DNA of 64,000 nucleotides, from positions 130,801 to 194,800 of the forward strand of contig MKTW01000011.1 in NCBI GenBank assembly GCA_001898405.1, written 5' to 3'. This DNA is from Sphingobacteriales bacterium 44-61. GTDB lineage: Bacteria; Bacteroidota; Bacteroidia; Chitinophagales; Chitinophagaceae. Numbering within the stretch: the stretch's first letter is position 1; the number at the start of each line of letters is the position of its first letter. Positions 44,134-53,347 of the stretch are shown here, one piece after another. The translations under genes and the position numbers were made by a program. The notes under the pieces are model-generated. The model had not been told where the DNA came from, made no database searches, and worked only from the letters and a program-made list of their open reading frames with translations.

Positions 44134-44910
44134 ATGAAGGTAGTTATATTCGCCGGCGGCCTGGGAACCCGTATCTCAGAAGAAACGGATGCACGCCCGA
44201 AGCCCATGGTGGAAATAGGCGGAAAACCTATTTTATGGCATATCATGAAGATGTATAATAAGTTTGGGTATAACGATTTTATCGTTTGCTTGGGCTATAA
44301 GGGATATGTGATCAAAGAATATTTCATGAACTATTATATCCATAATTCGGATATAACTATTGATCTCGGAAAGAATAAGATTGACATACTTAATTCAAAT
44401 GCCGAATCATTTAAAGTGACCCTTGTGGATACAGGGTTGAATACCAAAACAGCCGGCAGGCTGAAAGCTGTGCAACAATACCTGGGTAATGAAGATTTTA
44501 TGCTCACTTATGGTGATGGCGTAAGTGATGTGGATATAGATACCCTCGTCAGATTCCATAAAAACAGCGGCAAAATTGCGACCGTAACAGCTGTCCAACT
44601 CGATGCCCGCTTTGGTGGTATGGATCTTGCAGAGAATGGTGACGTTGTTTCATTCAGGGAGAAAGCAAAGGATGAAAGCAAGTGGATCAATGCCGGTTTT
44701 TTTGTATTGAAGCCTGATGTTTTCAAATATCTTGATGGAGATATGTCCAATATGATGTGGGAAGATGATCCTCTTGAACAATTAACGCTCGACGGGCAAT
44801 TGGTAGCATACCAACATAAAGGCTTCTGGAAATGCATGGATGCTCTTCGTGATAAAATAGAGTTGGAATCACTGTGGCAAAGCGGCCACGCAAAATGGAA
44901 GACCTGGTAA
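44134..44910 (+). CDS. rfbF: Glucose-1-phosphate cytidylyltransferase
   Basis: 258 residues from the ATG at 44134 (a TTG two codons earlier is less likely), matching RfbF of Salmonella at 257. The N-terminal nucleotide-binding motif is FAGGLGTRISEETDARPKPM, and KPILWHIMKMYNKFGYNDFI and WKCMDALRDK are RfbF-specific. It makes CDP-glucose from CTP and glucose 1-phosphate, the entry to CDP-deoxysugars. Its stop overlaps the rfbG start (TAATG). First gene of a plus-strand cluster to 52433. Confidence 0.95.
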   Translation: MKVVIFAGGLGTRISEETDARPKPMVEIGGKPILWHIMKMYNKFGYNDFIVCLGYKGYVIKEYFMNYYIHNSDITIDLGKNKIDILNSNAESFKVTLVDTGLNTKTAGRLKAVQQYLGNEDFMLTYGDGVSDVDIDTLVRFHKNSGKIATVTAVQLDARFGGMDLAENGDVVSFREKAKDESKWINAGFFVLKPDVFKYLDGDMSNMMWEDDPLEQLTLDGQLVAYQHKGFWKCMDALRDKIELESLWQSGHAKWKTW

Positions 44911-45980
44911 TGCTGGCGAAATTTCGATCATACTATGCGGGGAAAAAGGTGTTCCTTACAGGGCATACAGGTTTTAAAGGTACCTGGATGATGGCTCTGC
45001 TGCACCATATAGGCGCACATGTCAAAGGCTATGCTCTTGCCCCCGAAGATTCAGCACCGTTTCATAATTTGTTTACATCACGCAGTATTACTGAAAGTGT
45101 TTTAGCTGACATAAGAGATAAGGAGCGGTTGAAAAATGAGATCATGTCTTTTCAGCCCGATTATATTTTCCATCTTGCCGCGCAACCGCTCGTACTGCTA
45201 TCTTATGAAATCCCTGCCGAAACATTTGAAGTGAATGTAGTAGGTACCGCCAATGTGCTGGAAGCTATAAAAGCATTGGAGAAGGTCTGTAATATAGTTG
45301 TTGTTACCACCGATAAAGTATATGACAATAAAGAGCATCACGCTTTATATAAGGAGGATGACAGGCTGGGCGGTTACGACCCCTACAGTGCCAGCAAAGC
45401 CTGCACAGAACTGGTAGTGGACTCTTTCAGAAATTCTTTTTTTAATACAAAGGATATTGCTGTTCATGGTAAGGGTGTTGCCACTGCGAGAGCCGGGAAT
45501 GTGATCGGCGGAGGAGACTGGAGCAAAAACAGGATCATACCCGACACTGCTAAAGCTTTATTGCAAGGGAAGGAAATACTGGTAAGAAACCCTGCTTCCG
45601 TTAGACCCTGGCAACACGTACTGGAACCATTGTTTGGCTATCTTTTATTAGGAGCACGTTTGTCGGATGAGCCCGAAAATTTTTCGCAGGCTTTCAATTT
45701 CGGTCCATTGCCGGAAGATCATTTAACTGTAAAAGAACTGGTGGAACTGGCAATAAAAACCTGGGGTAGTGGACGGATGGAAGTGGCTACCAACGGAGCA
45801 GCCCTACACGAAGCCAATCTGCTGAAGCTTGATATTAATAAAGCAAAAGAAAAATTGAACTGGCAACCCCGGCTGGATGCCAGACAAGCCATTCAGTGGT
45901 CCATAGACTGGTATAAGACGCCTACCGAAAGGCAGGCAGATTTCACCTTTCAACAAATAGATAACTATCTCACTAAATGA
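44910..45980 (+). CDS. rfbG: CDP-glucose 4,6-dehydratase
   Basis: 356 residues from the ATG overlapping the rfbF stop; another ATG at 44895 is possible. Rossmann motif FLTGHTGFKGTWM, catalytic YDPYSASKACTE (YxxxK), and GNVIGGGDWSKNRIIPD plus VRPWQHVLEPL are diagnostic for RfbG. It converts CDP-glucose to CDP-4-keto-6-deoxyglucose with bound NAD. In Salmonella and Yersinia the next enzyme would be RfbH, which removes the 3-hydroxyl; no rfbH is present here. ATGA overlap with the next gene. Confidence 0.95.
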   Translation: MLAKFRSYYAGKKVFLTGHTGFKGTWMMALLHHIGAHVKGYALAPEDSAPFHNLFTSRSITESVLADIRDKERLKNEIMSFQPDYIFHLAAQPLVLLSYEIPAETFEVNVVGTANVLEAIKALEKVCNIVVVTTDKVYDNKEHHALYKEDDRLGGYDPYSASKACTELVVDSFRNSFFNTKDIAVHGKGVATARAGNVIGGGDWSKNRIIPDTAKALLQGKEILVRNPASVRPWQHVLEPLFGYLLLGARLSDEPENFSQAFNFGPLPEDHLTVKELVELAIKTWGSGRMEVATNGAALHEANLLKLDINKAKEKLNWQPRLDARQAIQWSIDWYKTPTERQADFTFQQIDNYLTK

Positions 45981-46522
45981 TTTTCACGCCTACTCATTTG
46001 AAAGGGGTTTTTATCATAGACCTGCAGCCCGTCGGGGACAGTAGAGGCTGGTTTAGCCGGACTTATTGCAAGAAAGAGTTTACCACAATTGGACATCATA
46101 AAGAATGGGTACAGCTGAATCATTCATTTACTGCTGCAAAAGGGTCGGTCAGGGGTATGCATTATCAATTACCTCCGTTCAGCGAAATAAAGATGGTGCG
46201 TTGTATAGCAGGTGCTGTGCTGGATGTAGTGATTGATTTGCGGAAAGACTCCCCTACGTTCCTGCAATGGATGGGAGTGGAGCTGAGTGCAGGGAATAAA
46301 AAAATGATCTATATCCCGGAAGGTTTTGCCCATGGCTTTCAATGTCTGATGGATAACTGTGAGTTATTGTATCACCATTCCGAATTTTATACACCAGGTG
46401 CAGAAGGCGGGATACGATATAATGATCCTCTTGTCGGGATCAACTGGCCTCTGGAGCCGACCGAAATTTCTGACCGGGATAAAACACATCCCTTTTTGGA
46501 TAAAAATTTTAAAGGAATTTAG
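45977..46522 (+). CDS. dTDP-4-dehydrorhamnose 3,5-epimerase-family sugar epimerase
   Basis: 181 residues of RmlC/RfbC cupin type: FIIDLQPVGDSRGWFSRTYC, SVRGMHYQLPPFSEIKMVRCIAGAVLDVVIDLRKDSPTF and IYIPEGFAHGFQCLMDNCELLYHHSEFY. The catalytic His lies in RGMHYQ. It should epimerise C3 and/or C5 of a 4-keto-6-deoxysugar. Next to rfbFG, and without dTDP-glucose genes, its substrate is probably CDP-4-keto-6-deoxyglucose or its methylated form (inference). Overlaps rfbG by four bases. Confidence 0.88.
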   Translation: MIFTPTHLKGVFIIDLQPVGDSRGWFSRTYCKKEFTTIGHHKEWVQLNHSFTAAKGSVRGMHYQLPPFSEIKMVRCIAGAVLDVVIDLRKDSPTFLQWMGVELSAGNKKMIYIPEGFAHGFQCLMDNCELLYHHSEFYTPGAEGGIRYNDPLVGINWPLEPTEISDRDKTHPFLDKNFKGI

Positions 46523-46525
46523 TAT

Positions 46526-47752
46526 ATGAAGTGCAGATTTTGCCAAACAGAACTGAAAGATGTTTTTGTGGACTTGTTCAACTCTCCGGCATCCAATTCA
46601 TTCCTTACTGCGGAACAGTTGAACGAACCTGAAACTTTTTTCCCTCTGAGAATATATACCTGTCACCACTGTTTCCTGGTGCAGGTGGATGAATACAAAA
46701 AGTCTGATACGATATTTGATAGTTCTTATGTTTATTTCTCCTCTTATTCCAGTACCTGGCTGCAGCATGCAAAAAGGTATGTAGAGAAAATGATTGAACG
46801 CTTTGGCTTTGATGCCAACTCGCAGGTGGTAGAGATTGCTTCCAATGATGGTTATCTACTGCAGTATTTCGTAGAGAAGAATGTACCTGTTCTGGGAATT
46901 GAACCGACAGCCAATACAGCAGAAGTGGCAAGAACAAAAGGAGTAGAGTCTGTGGTTGATTTTTTTGGTGTCAGGCTTGCTGAAGAACTCGCCGCAAAGA
47001 ATATCAAAGCTGATCTCTTGCTTGGTAACAATGTATTGGCGCATGTCCCTGATATTGTGGATTTCACCCGGGGATTAAAAATTTTGCTGAATGATAAGGG
47101 CGTAGTGACGATGGAATTCCCCCACCTTGTGCAGCTGATAGAAAACAATCAGTTCGATACCATTTACCACGAACATTTCTCTTATCTCTCCTTTACTACT
47201 GTTGCTGAAATATTCAAAGCTGCCGGCCTTGTGATGTTTGATGTAGAAGAAATACTTACACATGGAGGATCTCTCCGGATATATGCCAGACATGCAGACG
47301 ACAATACAAAAGAAATTTCAGCAAACGTAGGTTCGCTGCTGGCAAAAGAAAAAGCGAAGGGAATTACTGATATCCATTACTATCTCGGATTTCAACAGGC
47401 GGCAATGAAGATCAAAATTGATTTTCTTGATTTCCTGTTGCAACAGAAAAAAAATGGAAAGCGTGTAGCCGCTTATGGTGCTGCTGCCAAAGGGAATACT
47501 TTGCTGAACTATTGTGGAGTTAAAAGCGATCTTATAGAATTTGTAGTAGACGCCAACCCACATAAACAGAACAAATTCCTGCCAGGTAGCCATATTCCTG
47601 TAGTTAAAGAGAGCTATCTCAAAGAAAACAGGCCTGACTATATTATTATTTTCCCCTGGAATATCAAAGAAGAAGTGATGACCCAGTTATCCTATATCCG
47701 TGAATGGGGTGGGAAATTTGTGATGGCTATTCCCGGATTACATATCAGTTGA
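46526..47752 (+). CDS. Nucleotide-sugar C-methyltransferase (TylC3/NovU type)
   Basis: 408 residues in three parts. The N-terminal zinc-binding domain has Cys3, Cys6, Cys46 and Cys49. A SAM-binding methyltransferase core follows (VVEIASNDGYLLQYF, about residues 90-105). The C-terminal domain (KRVAAYGAAAKGNTLLNYCG) is typical of sugar C-methyltransferases. The catalytic motif YHEHFSYLS is intact. TylC3/TcaB9-type enzymes add a methyl group to C3 of 4-keto-deoxysugars. Here it would build a branched CDP-sugar. It lies 3 bases after the epimerase gene. Confidence 0.9.
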   Translation: MKCRFCQTELKDVFVDLFNSPASNSFLTAEQLNEPETFFPLRIYTCHHCFLVQVDEYKKSDTIFDSSYVYFSSYSSTWLQHAKRYVEKMIERFGFDANSQVVEIASNDGYLLQYFVEKNVPVLGIEPTANTAEVARTKGVESVVDFFGVRLAEELAAKNIKADLLLGNNVLAHVPDIVDFTRGLKILLNDKGVVTMEFPHLVQLIENNQFDTIYHEHFSYLSFTTVAEIFKAAGLVMFDVEEILTHGGSLRIYARHADDNTKEISANVGSLLAKEKAKGITDIHYYLGFQQAAMKIKIDFLDFLLQQKKNGKRVAAYGAAAKGNTLLNYCGVKSDLIEFVVDANPHKQNKFLPGSHIPVVKESYLKENRPDYIIIFPWNIKEEVMTQLSYIREWGGKFVMAIPGLHIS

Positions 47753-47754
47753 TC

Positions 47755-48606
47755 ATGAAAAAAATTTTGGTAACCGGCGCCACTGGATTTATAGGTGATT
47801 ACGTAATAAGAAGGCTACTGGCAAAAGGCTTTCCGGTAGTGGCCACCTCAGCTTCTGCAGAAAAAGCTGCAGGATATTCCTGGTATCAGCAGGTGGAATA
47901 TAAACCATTTGATCTTCGGGCGGTTTCTGAAACGGAGAATTACTATTCCTTTTTTAACAGACCGGACGCATTGATCCACCTGGCCTGGGAAGGTTTACCC
48001 AATTATAAATCGGAGTTTCATTTGCAGGATAATCTGCCCCGGCATTTTGGGTTTATCAAAAACCTGGTAAAACAGGGAGTAAAAGATGTTACAGTTACGG
48101 GTACCTGTTTTGAATACGGGATGCAGGAAGGTTGCCTGTCTGAGGATATGCCGATTTTGCCTGCCAATCCCTATGCGCAAGCAAAGAATATGCTGCGGGT
48201 GTCCCTGGAGGAGTTCGCAAAAGAAAATCTTTTTATATTCAGGTGGGTCCGCTTATTCTATATGTATGGAAAAGGGCAAAACCCAAATTCGTTACTTTCG
48301 CAACTTCAGGCGGCACTGGACAGGGGCGACGGTAGCTTTAATATGAGCCCGGGAGACCAATTGAGGGATTATCTGCCGGTTGAAAAAGTAGCCGAATACC
48401 TGGTGGATATAGCTGCACAGAATAAGGTAACAGGCATTATCAATTGCTGCAGCGGCGAACCCATACAGGTTAAACAATTGGTGCAGGATTTCCTGGACAA
48501 AAGAAAAGCATTTATAAAATTGAACCTGGGATATTATCCCTATTCTGATATTGAACCCAGGAACTTCTGGGGAGATACTACAAAATTGAAAACAATACTT
48601 AGATGA
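47755..48606 (+). CDS. NAD-dependent epimerase/dehydratase (extended SDR), probable 4-ketoreductase
   Basis: 283 residues from MKKILVTGATGFIG at 47755; the frame is open 17 codons upstream within the methyltransferase gene. Glycine-rich ILVTGATGFIGDYVI, and TCFEYGMQEG then PYAQAKNML (YxxxK). In branched-sugar clusters a protein of this kind reduces the C4 ketone as the last step. Two bases after the methyltransferase stop, four-base overlap with the next gene. Confidence 0.85.
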   Translation: MKKILVTGATGFIGDYVIRRLLAKGFPVVATSASAEKAAGYSWYQQVEYKPFDLRAVSETENYYSFFNRPDALIHLAWEGLPNYKSEFHLQDNLPRHFGFIKNLVKQGVKDVTVTGTCFEYGMQEGCLSEDMPILPANPYAQAKNMLRVSLEEFAKENLFIFRWVRLFYMYGKGQNPNSLLSQLQAALDRGDGSFNMSPGDQLRDYLPVEKVAEYLVDIAAQNKVTGIINCCSGEPIQVKQLVQDFLDKRKAFIKLNLGYYPYSDIEPRNFWGDTTKLKTILR

Positions 48607-49343
48607 GTAATCCAATCGCAGCATTTGTGCAGGAAACAGCAGACCGTATACAGAAGAATGGCACCAATACTGCTTTGCAGGATGCTGCCCGGTCTTTCAA
48701 CACAGAATCTAATAAAGCGCAGTATTCATACAACTTTAGATGGATGGGCCGACCTATTATTCAATATCCCCAGGATATACTGGCCATGCAGGAGCTGATC
48801 TGGGAGATCAAGCCTGACCTTATTATCGAAACGGGGATCGCACACGGAGGGTCGCTGATTTTTTATGCTTCCATACTGGAATTGGTAGGCAAAGGAGAGG
48901 TGCTGGGAATCGATATTGATATAAGGGAACATAACCGCAAAGAAATAGAGAGCCATCCAATGTATAAGCGGATAACTATGCTACAGGGCTCTTCCATTGC
49001 ACCGGATACTGTTGAAAAAGTAAAAGCTTTTGCAAAAGATAAACCGGTGATAATGGTGGTGCTGGATTCTAACCACACATATGAACATGTGTTGGAAGAA
49101 TTGAAAGCGTATGCCCCGCTAGTGTCGTTGAACTCTTACGTAGTGGTCTTTGACACGATTGTTGAACATCTACCTGAGAATTATTTACCTGGTCATAAAA
49201 GACCCTGGGGTGTAGGTGATAATCCGCTGACAGCTGTGAAAGAATATCTGGCTTTAAATGACAATTTTCAAATAGATCAATCTATAAATAATAAGCTACT
49301 GATCAGTGTTGCCCCGGATGGTTATCTTAAACGCACTAAATAA
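48603..49343 (+). CDS. CmcI-like SAM-dependent methyltransferase (cephalosporin hydroxylase family)
   Basis: 246 residues. FRWMGRPIIQYPQDILAMQELIWEIKPDLIIETGIAHGGS and VLGIDIDIREHNR are the CmcI/rhamnosyl O-methyltransferase family pattern; VVLDSNHTYEHVLEELKAYAPLV carries the metal- or SAM-site Asp-His motif. Family members O-methylate sugars or, in antibiotic clusters, take part in hydroxylation/methylation of cephalosporin. In this cluster sugar O-methylation is the likely role. ATGA overlap with the reductase gene. Confidence 0.85.
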   Translation: MSNPIAAFVQETADRIQKNGTNTALQDAARSFNTESNKAQYSYNFRWMGRPIIQYPQDILAMQELIWEIKPDLIIETGIAHGGSLIFYASILELVGKGEVLGIDIDIREHNRKEIESHPMYKRITMLQGSSIAPDTVEKVKAFAKDKPVIMVVLDSNHTYEHVLEELKAYAPLVSLNSYVVVFDTIVEHLPENYLPGHKRPWGVGDNPLTAVKEYLALNDNFQIDQSINNKLLISVAPDGYLKRTK

Positions 49344-49349
49344 GCCTGC

Positions 49350-50378
49350 ATGCCGGAGAATACATCTACAGGGCCTTTAATAAGCTTTTGCTTTACTACT
49401 TTCAGGCGTGGTGCTATTCTGAAAAGCACCCTTGATAGTATTAAGTTGCAGGGATATGCCAATTATGAAGTAATTGTATCGGATAATGATCCTGAAGGCA
49501 GCGGAAGGGCGTTTGTGGAAGCAATGGAGGATCCCCGCTTCAAATATTTCTGCAATGGACAGAACCTTGGCATGAAGCCAAGTTTCAATAAAAGCCTGGA
49601 GCGTTCCTCAGGTGAGTATATCGTAATGATCGCTGACGATGATCCTGTTTATCCTGATATGCTGCAGACATTGATCAGCCTGAAAGAAAAATATCCCGGT
49701 TATGGTATGTATATGGGAGGCTGTGATTGGTTTTGTGCAGATAAAGACGTGGCCAAACAGTATAAACTGGATGTAGGCACTAACTCCTGTATATCAAACG
49801 ACCACGATCTGAATTTTGTACAGATATTTACGACTCCTGATTTTATCAAAAATCTGTTCACTTTCCGGATATTCTCCCATTTCCTTTGGTCAACCTGTAT
49901 GGTGAAAAGGGATATACTGATAAAACTTGGCGGCATACCTGATTATGGAACGCCATTTCTGGGTGATTATGCTTATATGAGTGTGTCGAGCACTGAAGGC
50001 TGTGTTGTCCTGAACAGATCGCTGGGTTGTCAAACTATTCATAAAGAGAATTTTGGTAGGAATCAAAATGAGCAATTACCTGTCCTGACCAGAAACTTCC
50101 CGGCTTACCTCGAAGATAAATTATCCTATCTTAAAGAATGGCCGGAAATAAAGCAGTTAATGGAGCGGTTCTTCGGGTTATGGATTACCGGCCATATGGC
50201 CTTCCTTTATCATTACTATAAAAAGAATGGCCTGGACAATAGCAGTTTACTGCAAGCAGAAAAGGAAGTATTCCAGATGGATTTTGTAAAGAAATACAAA
50301 ATTAAGTATGTGTTGAAAAAGAAGGCACCAAAGCTGCACGATCTGATCGTAAAAATTAAAAAAACTATCAGGGGATAA
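49350..50378 (+). CDS. Glycosyltransferase family 2
   Basis: 342 residues. GT-A start ISFCFTTFRRGAILKSTLDSIKLQGYANYEVIVSDNDPEG, and the metal/nucleotide site IADDDPVYPDM. No membrane helix is apparent except weak C-terminal hydrophobicity; basic C terminus. It adds one sugar to the surface glycan made by this cluster; donor and acceptor are unknown. Six bases after the methyltransferase gene. Confidence 0.9.
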   Translation: MPENTSTGPLISFCFTTFRRGAILKSTLDSIKLQGYANYEVIVSDNDPEGSGRAFVEAMEDPRFKYFCNGQNLGMKPSFNKSLERSSGEYIVMIADDDPVYPDMLQTLISLKEKYPGYGMYMGGCDWFCADKDVAKQYKLDVGTNSCISNDHDLNFVQIFTTPDFIKNLFTFRIFSHFLWSTCMVKRDILIKLGGIPDYGTPFLGDYAYMSVSSTEGCVVLNRSLGCQTIHKENFGRNQNEQLPVLTRNFPAYLEDKLSYLKEWPEIKQLMERFFGLWITGHMAFLYHYYKKNGLDNSSLLQAEKEVFQMDFVKKYKIKYVLKKKAPKLHDLIVKIKKTIRG

Positions 50379-50386
50379 CCGGAACA

Positions 50387-51397
50387 ATGGCCAGGTATAG
50401 TATCATATTACCAGTAAAAAATGGTGGCAATTACCTGCGTGAATGTGTACAGGGCATACTTGCACAAACAGTACAGGATTTTGAGCTGTTGGTCTTGGAA
50501 AATGCAAGTACTGACAATACTCTAGAGATCTTAAATTCCTTCAATGATCAACGGATCAAGATATTTCCTGCTTCTGCACCCTTATCCATGGAGAAAAACT
50601 GGCAGAGGGCTGTAGGTTTATCCAAAAGCGAATTCATGACGCTTATTGGCCATGATGATGTGCTAGATAAGGATTATTTAGCTTCCATGCAGGAACTTAT
50701 TGCTGGATACCCGGATGCTTCTTTGTATCAAACTCATTTCCGTTATATTGATTCTTCGGGAAATGTGATAGGAAAATGTAAGCCGATGGAGTTAATGCAA
50801 ATACCTGAAAAGGCCCTCAGTAATTTTCTGTGCGACCGGACAGACCTGATGGGTACAGGATTCATGATGCGAAGTAAAGATTATGAGGAAGTGGGCGGAA
50901 TGCCATTATATCCTAATCTTCTTTTTGCCGACATGGAGTTATGGATACAGTTGAGCCGTAAAAGGTATATGGCAGTGCATCAGCAGGAATGTTTCTCTTA
51001 TCGTAAGCATCCATCAGCCACCACATCATCTTCTTCCGATTTGCGTTTTATACAGGCTTTTGATCAATTAGTTAGTTTCCTTCGTAAGCTGAAAAATGAA
51101 GATTTGAAACTCGCTCCTGTAATCAGTAGCGATGGGGTAGAACTGCTAAGACAATACTGTCAGGGGATCACCCATAAAATACTGCGCACCCCGAAAGCAA
51201 AAAGGGAAACGCCATCAGTAGCACAAATGATAGACAAATTCCGGGAATATGGAAAAGAATTGTGTGATGGGAAGTTTGAACCCCTGGATTATCCGAAAAT
51301 AAAAGCTGGCAGGTTGATTGACAGTAATAGCGTTTTTCATGGTGGGTTCCTGTTTTTCAAAAAAATGTACAGTAAACCTGTCCTGAAAAGCCATTAA
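50387..51397 (+). CDS. Glycosyltransferase family 2
   Basis: 336 residues. YSIILPVKNGGNYLRECVQGILAQTVQDFELLVLENASTDNT at the N terminus and IGHDDVLDKDYL as the DxD-like site. It resembles WcaA/SpsA-type family 2 transferases. Eight bases after the previous transferase, so the same operon. Specific linkage unknown. Confidence 0.9.
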   Translation: MARYSIILPVKNGGNYLRECVQGILAQTVQDFELLVLENASTDNTLEILNSFNDQRIKIFPASAPLSMEKNWQRAVGLSKSEFMTLIGHDDVLDKDYLASMQELIAGYPDASLYQTHFRYIDSSGNVIGKCKPMELMQIPEKALSNFLCDRTDLMGTGFMMRSKDYEEVGGMPLYPNLLFADMELWIQLSRKRYMAVHQQECFSYRKHPSATTSSSSDLRFIQAFDQLVSFLRKLKNEDLKLAPVISSDGVELLRQYCQGITHKILRTPKAKRETPSVAQMIDKFREYGKELCDGKFEPLDYPKIKAGRLIDSNSVFHGGFLFFKKMYSKPVLKSH

Positions 51398-51425
51398 ACT
51401 AATATACTGCTACCGCAATACAAGC

Positions 51426-52433
51426 ATGATTGACTACTCCATCATAATTGTCAACTATAAAACCCCGCAGTTACTTCTAGACTGTCTCGGTTCGATCTGC
51501 TCTACTCCAGGAGTAGCCCGTAGCGAGATCATTGTGGTGGATAATGATTCGCAGGACAACAGCGAACAACTTGTTCTTGCTGCCTTCCCAGCAGTTCGGT
51601 GGATACAGATGAAATATAATAGCGGCTTTGCAAGGGCCAACAATGAAGGTATCCGGCAGGCGAGGGGTAAAGTATTGCTTTTGCTGAACTCAGATACATT
51701 GAACGAAGAAAATGCGATCGATAAATGTTATCAATATTTTTTTGGAAGTAAGTACGTCGCTTGTGGTGTACAATTGTTGAATCGTGACCGCAGCCCCCAG
51801 ATCTCTGGCAACTATTTCATGAAAGGTGGTCTGAACCACCTCATGGCTTTACCCTATACCGGGAGATTGATCCGCTGGGTTGGCCTGCAATTGAACGTAA
51901 AAAAGACCAATGTGCCGGAAGCGACCGATACAGTAGAGGTCGACTGGGTCAATGGCGCTTTTCTTATGGTTAAAAGATCAGCGATCGATAAAGCCGGTAT
52001 GCTCGATGAAGATTTCTTTCTTTACTCGGAAGAAATAGAATGGTGCAGCCGCTTGTGCAAGCAAGGATCTTTGTGCATTTATGGAGATCTTCATGTCGTT
52101 CACCTGGAAGGCTCATCAGCCAATAAGGCTTTCGGGTCGGAAGGGAAGGGGTATGCCAGTTTCGTTGATAAGAAGGGATTGCAGATCATGATTTCCGGTT
52201 TACTGCGGATAAGAAAGCAGTTTGGCGTGGGATGGTTCTTATTTCATCTTGCCGGATATTTGTTTACCATACCGGTTTATCTTATAATGGTATTGCTCCG
52301 GAATATTTCCTTTCAAAAAGGAAGTGGCAGGGAATGGAAAATATGGTGGGGATATACAAAGAATACAATAACGCTGCTGAGATATTTCTTTCTGATATTA
52401 TTGAACAAACCGCATTTCTATAAAGTGCTTTAA
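51426..52433 (+). CDS. Glycosyltransferase family 2 (rhamnosyltransferase/WbbL-like)
   Basis: 335 residues. YSIIIVNYKTPQLLLDCLGSI, EIIVVDNDSQDNS, RANNEGIRQARGKVLLLLNSDT and DEDFFLYSEEIEWCSRL are the WbbL/RfbF-type rhamnosyltransferase pattern. A hydrophobic segment near residues 270-290 (FLFHLAGYLFTIPVYLIMVLL) probably ties it to the membrane. Last gene of the plus-strand cluster; its 3' end overlaps the convergent transferase gene by four bases. Confidence 0.9.
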   Translation: MIDYSIIIVNYKTPQLLLDCLGSICSTPGVARSEIIVVDNDSQDNSEQLVLAAFPAVRWIQMKYNSGFARANNEGIRQARGKVLLLLNSDTLNEENAIDKCYQYFFGSKYVACGVQLLNRDRSPQISGNYFMKGGLNHLMALPYTGRLIRWVGLQLNVKKTNVPEATDTVEVDWVNGAFLMVKRSAIDKAGMLDEDFFLYSEEIEWCSRLCKQGSLCIYGDLHVVHLEGSSANKAFGSEGKGYASFVDKKGLQIMISGLLRIRKQFGVGWFLFHLAGYLFTIPVYLIMVLLRNISFQKGSGREWKIWWGYTKNTITLLRYFFLILLNKPHFYKVL

Positions 52434-53347
52434 TACCATAATCTCGCTTTCACTTTTTTGAGATAAGCCAACGCTTCTTTTCCCACCGGGTTTCTTTTTT
52501 CGGTGAACCCGGCTTTCAAAGCTTTCCCCCAGGATTTAAAATAAGTGCCCCAGTGCCCGCCTGCTTTTTTCAGGTATTCCCAGCTCCATCCGAGCATTGT
52601 AGTGAGGTAATAAATAAAAGGCAGGTACCGCCGCGCCACTTTGCTTTTGTTTACCCATTGTGATGCCAGTTTCTGGTAATTGGGCTGCCTTCCTTTAGGA
52701 GATTCCTTATGCTCAAATGTAACTGCATTGTCATAGCCAAGTGTATAACCGGCTTTGATGATACGGTAGGAGAGATCATATTCTTCCATGCCATAAAAAA
52801 AATCCTCGGGGTATAAGCCCGTCTTTGCCAGCACTTCTTTTTTCAATACATGAGAGCAGCCTGTAAAATAAGAGGTCAGGAAAACCGGTTTGTCCCTGTA
52901 TTCTTCAAAACGTTTATGAGGAAGCGCTGTTTGCTGTTGTTCTTTTGTTTCATAATAAATAACACGGAAAGTGATGATGCCGGTATTGGCCTGCCGGAAA
53001 AAATCTTTCTGGAATACACCGGCTATCTTAGGAAGACTGTCTGTTGAATGAAAAATGATATCGTCATCCAGTATCAGCAACAATTCACCGCCGGCCATTG
53101 CCATCAGTTTATTTCTTCCGCGCGATACGCCGAGGTTTTCGCTGGAAAGTATATAGTTTATTTTCAGGTCGGGGTTTTCTGCAATAAAGTTTTCTGCTTT
53201 TTCATAAGAGACGGTACTGGCATTGTTCAGTATCAACACTTCTTTCAGCGGAGTGATATCTGCTTCCTTCCGCAGGCTTTGCAGCAGCTCCAGCAGATCG
53301 TCGGGGCGGTTATAGGTAATGATTATGAGCGATAATACTTCATTCAT
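52430..53347 (-). CDS. Glycosyltransferase family 2
   Basis: 305 residues from MNEVLSLIIITYNRPDDLLELLQSL at 53347. The start overlaps the stop of the upstream gene on this strand by 8 bases, which fits translational coupling; a longer frame to 53404 lies mostly inside that gene. DxD-type site ILDDDIIFHS, and FFYGMEEYDLSYRIIKAGY near the acceptor region. Part of the minus-strand unit 56961-52430 that faces the rfb cluster. Confidence 0.9.
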   Translation of the reverse strand: MNEVLSLIIITYNRPDDLLELLQSLRKEADITPLKEVLILNNASTVSYEKAENFIAENPDLKINYILSSENLGVSRGRNKLMAMAGGELLLILDDDIIFHSTDSLPKIAGVFQKDFFRQANTGIITFRVIYYETKEQQQTALPHKRFEEYRDKPVFLTSYFTGCSHVLKKEVLAKTGLYPEDFFYGMEEYDLSYRIIKAGYTLGYDNAVTFEHKESPKGRQPNYQKLASQWVNKSKVARRYLPFIYYLTTMLGWSWEYLKKAGGHWGTYFKSWGKALKAGFTEKRNPVGKEALAYLKKVKARLWY

